Positions 35,952 to 46,573 of a stretch of 64,000 nucleotides of DNA are shown one piece after another. The notes under the pieces were generated by a model. That model had not been told where the DNA came from, ran no database searches, and saw nothing but the letters and a program-made list of their open reading frames with translations. The stretch's first letter is position 1; the number at the start of each line of letters is the position of its first letter. Made by a program: the position numbers and the translations under genes. Source of the DNA: Anaeramoeba flamelloides. Its lineage: Eukaryota; Metamonada; Anaeramoebidae. The DNA lies in assembly GCA_027625915.1 (NCBI GenBank), contig JANTQA010000023.1:12524001-12588000 (forward strand). The letters are read 5' to 3'.

Positions 35952-38900
35952 TAATATCAATATGTACAATATTGATTTTTTTTTTTTAGAATCGACAAAT
36001 AAGTTAAAAGATATCAAAAAAAAAAAAAAAAAAAACAACAACAGTAATATATTGTAAAAAGGATTATTGTTTTTTTATATCTCATTTTTTAAAAATATTT
36101 TCACTGAAAAAAATTAGTAGGATCTCTATTAAATTATCTTCATAAATGAACATTTCACTTTTTTTTTTTAATAACGTATCAAAAGGATTATTTGAAAATA
36201 TAAAAAATAATAACCACCAAATTCGGGTGATTGATGGTGTTCATAAAAGAAATACCTTAACAAATAATACATACTTTAAAAGAAAAAATGTTAAATATTT
36301 TTTTTTCGTGAGATTTAATTGTAGACTCAATTTATACATTTACTAAATTTTACTTAAAAATTAAAACAAATTAGATTTTTTAAAAGTAAATTTATTTAAT
36401 AAAAAAGAGATTATATATTCATAATTTTCAAAATGTTAATTTGGAGTTTTTATAGATTTTTATCTTTTTTGATTTGGTTATACTTAAAAATGATATAAAA
36501 AAATGAAATTAAAAAAAGTAAATGAAAAATAGAAAAAATAGAAAAATAGAGTCCAGTATATATGTTAGACATTTCTTTTGAGAAATTTACCATATCAAGT
36601 TCATGTATTGGTTTTTTTTTCTTCAATAAAATCTTGTTTATATAGCCAAAATGTGGGTTGGGTTGTATTGTTTCTATTACAAATGTCTTTTAATTGCTTT
36701 CAAAATTAATTAGAAAGAAAATTTAAATGAAGAAAAAGATTAGGTAAAAGGTCAAAAAAAAAACAAGGTAAAAGAATAAAGAATTATAAAATATTCTTTA
36801 TCCATTAATTTTGTTCATAAAAACAACAATAGTGGCGAAATTGAAAAAAGAATGAAAGGTTATCTTAAAGGCTTTATTAAGCATCTCAACAGAATTAATA
36901 CAATTTTTGGTTTAAAATAAACTTTTTCCCATCAACTAATTTCCATTCAAAGGTGTTCAACGCTATAGATATATGATTTTAACAAAGTAATTTTAAACAA
37001 ATTGATATTTTTTTCAATAAATCGGTTGATTTTTTTTTCAAAGGAATATTCATTAGGTGTAATTAATTTATAGAAACAAAGAAAAAATTGGCCGGTGTAT
37101 TTCAAAAATAAACCTATATAAAATATAAATTGCCTGAAAAAAATAACCGAGAAAATAGAGATCACAAATTTTAATATTTTTTATTTGAATCTAATTTTTT
37201 GTTTCAAACAAATTAAATTATTATTAATAATAAAAGAATTATATTTAATAGTTTATAAATGAATTTTTTGAATAAAGTGATTTAAAAACTAATACATGCC
37301 CTCTTCTTCTTCTTCCTTTTTTTTTTTCGAAATGCCTTTTATATACTATTTGATTTTGCTTTCTTCAAAATTAATAATAATTCAGTATTAAATAATTAAC
37401 TTTTAGAGAGAAAATTTAGACAAATTACCGATAAGGAAATAATTTATGATCTTTTAATTTAAAATAAATTCATTTATTTCCAAAAAGAAGATTTACAACA
37501 AAACCCAGAAGAACGATATATCAAAATCATTTTTTTTTTTACTCGAAAGTGTCTATTTCAAAAAATTTCAGCTTATTATTCATTTTTATTTGATTTTAAA
37601 GAAAGATAAAGTTTTTTTGGTAGGTGGGCATGTTTTTATATATTTTTGAAAATCTATCTTTCAATTTCCATGGGGGTCTTATACAAATTATTTGTATTAG
37701 TAATATAACTTACCTTTTTAGTTGTATTTTCTTAATTAATGGGAAAAAAAATTGAATTTTTTTCCATAATTTTCTTCTAAAATCTGATTTTTGATTGAAG
37801 TAATCTAATTTGTCGACGTTATTTTGAAAAAAGAAATATTGTAAATAAAAATGAAGTGTAAATTTTTCCAGGTTTATTTTTCAAAAAAAGATATTCCTCA
37901 CCTTTTAAAATAGTTTGAAGATAAAGCTTGTGAAAAAAAATAATTTTATGTACTAAATGGCGTTGATTTTCAATTTTAACTCGAGGTACTTACTTATTTA
38001 ATTTCTTTTTTATTTTAATTTTTCGAGAGAAGATTCTAAATTTCCTTTTTTTTTTTATTTAATTTTAGTTTCAAATACAATTCAAAAAAATGAATGGAGT
38101 ATTTCATTCCATAATAACAAAAATTGAAAATGGCAAGAATAACACAATCCATATAAATACGATCAGGACTTTTTAATGATTCTGACCTCAGAATCTGAAA
38201 GATTTAAGTTTCTGGTTATCTTTCATGTTTTTTTCAAATATCTAATACTTGACGATTATTTTTTAAAGTTAAAAAAATAGGGGGGTTGAAAAAGAAAGAT
38301 AACCTTTGAATGGATAAGAAAATTTAAAGTTAACCTAAAGAAAAATATTTGTTAACTTTCAAAAATTTAAAACTGTTTTTTTGAAAAATGAAAAGTTTAA
38401 TGATGTTTTAAATTACAAGTTTGTTAAATGTTTGAATTGTAAAAACTTTCAAATTTAAAGTTGCCATTTGGGAAAAAAGTGAAACCGGAAAAAAAAATCA
38501 ACATGATAATTATAAAAATTAAAAACGAATTTTACGATTCACTAATTTTTCTCAAGACCTTTTGATCATATCACGTTCAAGGAGTGAAGTCAGATACATT
38601 GAAATGTTCTCCAATCCCTATCAAAAAAACATTATTTTATATATTTTTTGCCGAAAAATTTACAAGAAATTTTGAGCTACCTAAACACAAACTCCCTATC
38701 TAAGAAAGACCAGATTGAAAAAGAATTATTATCAGGATTATTAAGATAAAAAATGATGTTCAATTCAAACATTATTAATAAAAAACTAAAACTTAAAAGA
38801 ATGTTATCGTGTGTGGGTTTTGACAATTGTGTTTCTTGAATTGTTTCATTATCTTCTTGAAATCAAAATAATTCTTACAGAGGAATTGTTGATTTTCTCT

Positions 38901-39018
38901 TTGCTTTTTTGTTTTTTTTTTATGTTGGTTATTTTTGATTGTTCTTTAATTGAAATAACCTCAAAAGCTTACGAGAAAACTATTTATTATATTTTGATAT
39001 TTTATGGAGAATTCCAAT

Positions 39019-40150
39019 TCCAAAATACCCAAAACATTTGATATATTTTTGTCGTCAATATTTTTGTTAAAATCTTTATTAAAAAACGAATTTAGAGTTT
39101 CAATAGAAAATTGAGTTGATGATTTGTAGATTTTTGAATCCAATCATCAATTTGAAAAAAAAATTGGAAAAATAGTTAATTATTTGATTTTGTAAATCTT
39201 TCTATTGTTCAAAAAAGAAAAAATGAACTTAAATTTTTAGGAAATGGGGAATTAGGATATCCCTATCCAATGCCTAGGAATATGTTAGGATTTTAGAAAA
39301 TTTTAAATTTAACAGAAAATAACATACTGTAGTCAAAATAAAGCGTGCAAATGAAATTTAATGCGTGTTTCAAAATAATAATCGTGTTTTTTGTTATAGA
39401 AGACCTATACATTAACCAATCAAATAAACCAATAATAAACCCGAAAAAAATATGATACTGGTTTCTTAAAGTTCTATTATTTAAAAAGAAATTCTAAAAA
39501 TAAAGGCTCCAAATTGCAAAATTTATCTCTAAAAATAGAGTAAATTTTTCAGTAAATTTTTGATCATCAAAAAAAACAAAAAAATTCCAAAAATTTAGAA
39601 TAATATGAAAAATTTTCAACTATTTGCATGAATAATTTAAATTTTACTGAAAATAAGCAGACCTTTACATTCAAAATTGATTTGAACTTAGGTATATTAT
39701 TTGGTAGTAGATTGGGTGTTGCCTTGGTACAAGAATTAAAAAAAGCCCGGATAATATTTTGAAACATGGATTATAGCCTTTGTGCACACATTATTTTGAT
39801 CACTGTATAATAATTTGAAAAAGTTTTAATATTTTTCTCAATGTTGATCTCTTATATGAAAATTACAAACCCTCTCAAATTAGCCCACATTTCAACAATA
39901 ACTAATAGAACTTCTTGGTAGTACCTCATGGTTTATAACTTTTCACCAAAGAAGAAATTTTCTCAAATAGTTGTTTTTTTCAATCCTTCTTTTTCATTTT
40001 AAGGTACGAGGATGGACAAATTTTGTTAAATTGTTTTATTTTTTCCTTCTTAGATCTCACTGAATAAATATTTTTGACAATTACCATGCTCCAAAACATG
40101 ATAAAAATATATAATACTCTAAATTTGAATCACAAAAGTAGTCCTTAATT
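39019..40150 (+). repeat. Duplicated segment G, copy 2 (interrupted)
   Basis: Collinear with 32885-33530 once the 39327-39805 insert is removed. The flanks 'aacagaaaataaca' and 'ataatttgaaaaagttt' are contiguous in copy 1 (as 'aacagaaaataacaagaaat' then 'aattcgaaaattt'). It ends ~575 bp upstream of the Cys-rich gene. Confidence 0.75.
39327..39805. mobile_element. Tc1/mariner-type MITE with TA target duplication
   Basis: 479 bp flanked by TA (39325-39326 and 39806-39807). Terminal inverted repeats fit CWGTRRTCAAAATAAWGYGT: CTGTAGTCAAAATAAAGCGT on the left and CAGTGATCAAAATAATGTGT from the right. The CAGTG-like start plus TA duplication is typical of Tc1/mariner. No transposase is present, so it is non-autonomous. 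The empty-site homologue at ~33.18 kb confirms the boundaries. Confidence 0.8.
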
Positions 40151-40726
40151 GGGAAAGTGACACCAAAAAGAAAATCGATATCAATTAATAAAATTAAAAA
40201 TAAATCATTAAAGAAAAAATAGAGGATTCAAGCAGAATAACAGTTTTCATAAGACAGCTTTTTGGGGTTTTTTTTTTTTGATTGATCTATTATTAAACAT
40301 TAGTTGAAAAAATTGATTATTTTTGAGATCTCCAAAACTACACCTAACAATTTTGATAAAGAAATGAGGTTTAAATTTTTTTGGTTAATTTGATTAAAAA
40401 TAATATAATGGATTATTCTTTGAAAGTTCATTGGTTTCTTCTATTAATTGATTTTACTTTCGGTTTTCAGGTTTCTGTGATTTCTGTAATTTGTGTGATT
40501 CTATGAAGGTTTGAAAATTTTAAAATTGCTTGAAATTTGTTTACTGAACAGTAAGTCTGATTTGATCTTGAAATGACAATCAAAATAGTTTCAAACAAAA
40601 AAGTGTTTTCAAGGAAAAATAGTTATTGTACTTTTTGTGTTATTTTTGTGATGATCTCTTATGGAATTTTTTATTTTTTATTCTTTTTATTTTATTTGGA
40701 TATTCTTTTTTTTTTTATAAAAGAAA

Positions 40727-41683
40727 ATGAAATTTGTTTACTTATTACTCACTTTTCTATTGTTCTCAATAGTTTTCGGTTGTAAAGCAGACTCTGATTG
40801 TACAGAAGATGATCTGTATGTTTGCGATGTCGATAACGGTAAATGTGTAGAATGTAGTGCAACTGTCCCTTGCTCACTTGACAAATGGTGTGATACAACA
40901 AAGCAAGAATGCGTTGAATATAGTGACGCTGATGTCTTTGGTAAATTCTGTAATTCTGTAAATTGTGGTAATTATGACACAGCAGTTGTTTGTGGTTCTT
41001 GTTCTAATCAAGATACTGACTGGGTTGGTGCATGTGTTGATTTTAAATGCTATCCTTGTAGTTTATCTCAAAACGATGCTGCTCCAGCTGGCTCTATAAT
41101 GTTTGTTTTTTTTTTTTTTTTTTTTTTTTGTTAAATAAACTTTTTTTTTTGTTTTTTTTTTTCTTTTTCTGAATAATTTCTAATTTTAAAGACCCACTCA
41201 AACAAGGAGTTCAATTTGGAAAAAATAATCCTTTTTTTTTTTTTAAAAAAGATTTTACGCTTAAATTTTTTTTTTTTTTTTTTTTGTTTTATTTACTCAA
41301 AAAATAATCTCACTCCAACGTTTCTCATGGTGTTTACAATCCTTTTCTTTTTCCATAAATTTTTTTTTCTTTTTTTTACTTCATCAACAAACTAAAAAAA
41401 TGTTTTTCTTTTTTTTTTTAATTTTTTATTCGAATCGAAACATTTCCTTTTCTCACCAATTTATTTTCAACCACAAAGGGCGCAACATGCATCACAAGGT
41501 GCTAGGTGTTATCCAAAAGGTTCCAGCGGAATAGCAGGATCAGTTGGAAAATATCAGTCAGGTTCCCAAACACCAAATCATATCAGACAAGATGCTTATG
41601 GGATTGGTTTAATGATGTTTGGATTTTTACTCTTCTTCTTCCTTATTGCACAATGTTTAACCTATATGAGAATGGGAAAATAA
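40727..41683 (+). CDS. Cys-rich single-pass membrane or surface protein, two exons
   Basis: Exon 1 is 40727..41100. A 378-bp intron, 41101..41478, starts GTTTG plus a 19-T run and ends CACAAAG. Exon 2 is 41479..41683. The product is 192 residues. Residues 1-18 (MKFVYLLLTFLLFSIVFG) are a clear signal peptide. The ectodomain has about 16 cysteines, including a C-x3-DSDC...C...GKCVEC pattern common in extracellular disulphide-rich modules. Exon 2 adds a last Cys (ARCYPKG), then a membrane helix near residues 165-187 (YGIGLMMFGFLLFFFLIAQC) and a short basic tail RMGK. Type I topology at the cell surface or endomembrane is inferred. The family is not recognised. The codon split across the intron (AT|G) preserves the frame. 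An intron-blind reading would stop inside the poly-T and lose the anchor. Confidence 0.8.
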
Positions 41684-44454
41684 ATAACACATTTTTTTAA
41701 ACAAGAGATCGACACTTTCTTTTTATTTTTAAATTTTTTTATTTTTATTTATTCTTCTCTTTTTTTTCTTTAATTAATTTCTTTAATTTTTTACTGACTG
41801 AATATTATTTGCGAGAATAATTTTCTTATTTATTTATTTTTTATTTCTTTTTCCTTATTTCTCTTGAAATCATCCTTTTTGAAATTTTGATCTTTTGATT
41901 TTTTATCTTACATGAACAAGATAGAAACAAACCAACAATAAAAAAATAAAATCATCAAAAACCATAAATATGAAACGAACCAAATTAACTAATCATTTTT
42001 CCTTTTGTTTTAGTTTTAGGAATATTTTTTTTTGTTTCATCTTATCATCTTTTTTCCTTTGAAAAATATATGAAATAATATAACCACTCATTGAATCCAA
42101 TTCTATTTGGCAAACTGATCTCGAGTCATTTTCTTTTATTGCTTGATTCTTCGAAATTAGAAAAAAATTGATTTCGATTTTCTCGAAGAAATAGATAAAC
42201 TTTTTACTTTTAATTTTCATTCTTCCATGTATTTTTTTAAAATCGGTTTAATCACCAGAATTAAGGCATTAACGCCACATAAGATTTGTCGATAATCAAA
42301 ATATGTTGTAATTGGGTGTAAATGATTTTGTAGTACATGGTTAAAATGACTCTAAAAAATCTATTCGAATTATTATTGCACAACAAATTATTACTTTTTT
42401 TACTAATGATCATCTATTAAAAAAGTTTCATTTTGGGAAATTTTTTTTTAATTCCTTTTTCAAATTTAAAAATAGAAACTCAAAATAACAGTATTACCAT
42501 AGTTGATAATTCATATTTAGAACTTCCAAAAGTAACTATTTTTTTAATTTTTGAATTTCAAAGGTTAAACCTATAATGATTAACATAAAAACCCAAAGGT
42601 TGATTATTTTTCTTTGCTTTTGATAAATTTGGCACTATTTCTCAATATAATTCAATGATTTCAGAAATAATTTGTCAAAAATATCTATTTATTAATTATT
42701 TAATTTTTTAAAAAAATTGAATTTTTTAACAACTAGTCTACTTTTCACGACAAATTTTTGAAATATATTTTGCAACTTTCAAGTCTGAAAATTGATTTTT
42801 GGGATTTATATTTGTGTTGAAATGTAGATTTTGTTGAAAAATTCTTGTTTTTTTTTTTACTACAAGACAAGGAAAAATTTTTCAAAAAAAAATCTCTAAA
42901 TTTTGTATTTTTCAAATAAACTCATATAATAAACATTATTTGACATAACAATTTTCAAAAAGGTTTACAACTTTAATAGATATTAAAACGAATTGAAAAA
43001 AAAATGAAATTTTTCAGTAATATTTTTTTCATTTTTAATTGTAAAATTATTAAAATTTTATTTGACTTAGCAGAGAGATAATTTTCAAGTATTTTTTTAA
43101 TCGTCTAAAAAGAAGCATATTTTTCAATTTTGAAATAAAATATCACAAAATATTTCAACCAAAAGACTTGGCTAAATTAAATTGAAAATCTGATTTTTTA
43201 TCTGTTTTTGGAATATTTTTTATCATTTTATTTTTTTTTTTTCATGTTTGAGCTTTTATATACCTTCCCGATTGTATTCTGCAAATTGCTTTAACATTTA
43301 TTCTTTTTTCGTAATTAATGTTCAATCAAAAATTAATTCATTTCAACTTTTTTCTATTAAAAAAATACCCAAAAATAGGTGTTTTTTTCAAAATTTGGTA
43401 TTTTTGAAAAGGGGAGTATTCGGATTTTCAAGAGTTTAAAAGCTCTCCTTTTTTTATTACATAAAATTATGATAACTTTGAAAAAAATAATTTATAAAAG
43501 AAGTTTATTTGAAATCCAATATATGGTTTTGGCTAACTTTAATTTTAGGAGTTTAAATTTTTCTTGTAGTGTAATACAATGATAATTTTTAATTGATGGG
43601 TATCAACAAATAATACCACTTTACTAATCGATTATTTAGAGACATTTGAACCATGTCATACAGAAATGATTGAAACACAATAACAACTCAAGTTAACCTT
43701 TGAATTATCCTTGGTAGACATCACCCCCCTTAAAGAAAGAGAGGAATTCAAAAAAAAAAAAAAAAGTTAATACCAAAAGCTTATGTGTTGCTCCAATAAT
43801 CCACTTTATTTAGGTTCTTGCCACTTTTCTCGCAACTCGAACCAATTTTTAGTATTTACTTGTTGAAAATCACATTTTTATCAAAAAGATCCTGAAAAAT
43901 TAAGAAATAATCTTTTGTACACTACAAAATGAAAAAATTAAAATGAAAAGTTTAAGTTAAACAAAACAAATTCTTTAATTAACATTTTGACCCTTAATTA
44001 TAGATTTTATTTACAATATAATTAAAATTTCAGGAAAACAAAATTCTTGAGTCTCTTTTATATGCCTTTGTTGGTAGGAAATTGTTTTAAAAACCCTCTG
44101 TCCTCGAAAGAAAAATTCCCTTTTTATGTGGTAAAATTTTTTTAATAATTGGATGAATGAACTTTAGTTTAATTCACCACTGATATGGCCATCTGGATAG
44201 ATATTAACTAATATTTTTGAAAATTTTGTCCAATTGGATAGAACTGAAATATATTGATAACCGTTTTATTTATTTATTTATAGAAAGGAGTAATTAAAGA
44301 ACAATCATCAAATAAAAAAAAGAGAAGAAGAAAAATAATTAAAATATATATAAAAAATAAATATATCATTTTTATGACCAATTAGAAACTATCCACATCC
44401 TGAATACAGGAGGATGAAAAACCCGATAGAAAGATTATCGATTATAGATATATA

Positions 44455-44570
44455 TTCCCTAAACTGTGATTAATAAATTGGTATTCCACGACTCTCAGAG
44501 TGGGGCACTGGGTGCCCAAATTTATATAAATATATTGATATCTATCTAATATATAATAGGAATGATAAAT
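44455..44570. repeat. Segment shared with 10960-11150
   Basis: 'gattaataaattggtattcc' and then 'ctctcagagtggggcactgg', followed by TA-rich sequence. This is the same motif order as at 10.96-11.15 kb. Confidence 0.4.
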
Positions 44571-46105
44571 CATCGACACCCTATGGATTTCAGGGTTCAA
44601 AAGAACCAAACAAAATTAATCATTTTTACTCTTTTCTCTCAAATCTTGTAAATCCAATGAGCGTTTCCTATTTTTTGGAAAATTTAATAGAATAGAGTAA
44701 ATTACATATGATTTTACAAATTATTTTAAATTCTGGAAAAATAACAGAAAAACCGCAATGATTATATAAACTAAATTCTTTTAAAATGTACAAAAATACA
44801 AAGTTAAAAGAATACCAACAATACACTTTAGATCGAGTTTGGAAATAATTTTGATTTTTACAAAAATATGAATAATCATTTTTTCATCTTTTAGTTTTTG
44901 TTTTCATTTCCTTTTTTCCGGTTACAGAATATATCTCTTTAGATCTGAGATTTTTTTTTCAATGATTAATATAAGGTTAGTGTTGAGTTTGTTAATAAGA
45001 AAAATCAGATACAATTGGTTGATGATATTTTATCATTTGATAGAATAACAATAGTTGATGAAATTTCAATAAATTTACCATTAGATTTTTTATTCCAATC
45101 GATCAGTATTTTGAACACACTATTTTTTTTTTTTTTAATATTTTTTTCTTTTTATTCGAATGGAAATTATTACTTATAAAAACATTAATACTCAGTGATT
45201 TTAATTGTTCTTATATTAAGTTTGAAAAAATATTTTAAATTGTGTTTTTTTTTTGCCTATTTTTGATTTTGGGTGTTTCCAAAATATTTTGAAGGAGCTT
45301 TATATTTAAATAATAAAACTACGATATCTAGGGAAAGAATCTAAATATTTATATCTATCTCCTAAAAATTTTGTTAATTTCATTTTTGACCCCACCCAAA
45401 AAAAAAAACGTCTAAAAAAGAGGACTGAATCAAACAACCTAAAAAAGTGAATTTGATAAAAGTAAAAAAAAAAATTAAAAAGTAAATATCAATATCCTCA
45501 AAATATTACATTTATCTCTTACAATTGATAATCAATTGAATGAATTGAATGCCATAAGAACAAAATTTCAGAAAAAAACAATAATAAAAATAAATATTAA
45601 AAACTGACAAGAAGTTTAAACTGGGTATGCTTCCCCCTTTTATTTCTTTTTTATTAAAAGAATTTTAATAGGCATAAAAAAAAACCCTTTTATCCATTTT
45701 AATAAAATTACTGATATAACACATTATTTGTTTCTAAAAAAAAAATAAAATAAATAATTTTGAAAACAAATCCTAGTTACAACCAAATATTACCCTTTAT
45801 TTTTTTAGTAAAATATGAATAACTATTAAACCAAAATGATAATATGTGGAATTTATCTCAAATTTCAATAAGAAAGTTAAATAAAAGTTTTAAAAATACC
45901 CATTAGAAACATTTTTGTAAAGATCTTTATCTTTTTGTTTCATTAGAAATTTCTATTTTTTTTCTGGACTTGAAAAATAAAAACGTTGATTTAATAATAG
46001 GAAAATATCAATAAATCCACATTATAACACATACACCCCAATTCCAATACAATATCATTTTTGGAAGTTTTAACCGTTTTTTATCTTTGATTACATAATA
46101 AATTA

Positions 46106-46300
46106 CAGTCGGTCCCGCTTTTACGACACAAACTTTCAACCAAATTTAAGGCACAATAAAAATCTCAAATTAAGGCACAAAATTAGGAATTTATTTTTTT
46201 ACAATTGATTTTACTAGAATTTGAATTTTGTGCCTTATTTTGAGATTTTTATTGTGCCTTAAATTTGGTTGAAAGTTTGTGCCTTAAAAGTGGAACTATT
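46106..46300. repeat. Family A repeat, copy 8
   Basis: Starts CAGTCGGTCCCGCTTTTACG after TA. The inner AAGGCACAA units and their complements are well preserved. The right tip is diverged (AGTGGAACTATT). It lies ~270 bp beyond the stop codon of the minus-strand gene at 46574. Confidence 0.85.
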
Positions 46301-46573
46301 TATATAGAAAATCTAAAAAAAAATAAAGAAAAACAATAGTTTTGAAAAATTCAACAAATAAAAAAAAATAAATAAAATAAAATTAAAGATGATTCATAGG
46401 TTTATTAGAATTACATATAACAAACTAAATAAAGTTACAATGTAAAATTTAATTCAGAATAATCCTAAAAACAAAAATAAAAACAAATTTTATTATTTTT
46501 ATGATTATTTTTATATATTTGTATTTTGGAATTATATGATTTCTTCTCACAATATTAAATTTAAATAAATTCT

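Larger units (their letters stand above)
34545..40726. other. Long intergenic spacer with repeats
   Basis: 6.2 kb with no supportable gene. It contains family A copy 7 (35755-35951) and the second copy of duplicated segment G (39019-40150), which carries a Tc1-like MITE. The rest, including 36.0-38.9 kb, is A/T-rich sequence with T or A homopolymers in which I see nothing specific. Confidence 0.6.
41684..46573. other. Long intergenic spacer
   Basis: 4.9 kb without a supportable gene. It contains a short segment shared with 10.96 kb (44455-44570) and family A copy 8 at 46106-46300. Remaining sequence is A/T-rich with short non-conserved frames (41993-42220, 43248-43582) that look compositional. 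Confidence 0.6.

Noticed and set aside
36146-36346. 66-codon frame and similar frames at 32677-33038, 38811-39143, 43248-43582, 61557-61772 and 62073-62264
   Set aside because: All are low-information Phe/Ile/Asn/Lys frames in spacer or repeat DNA, without conserved motifs or splice partners.
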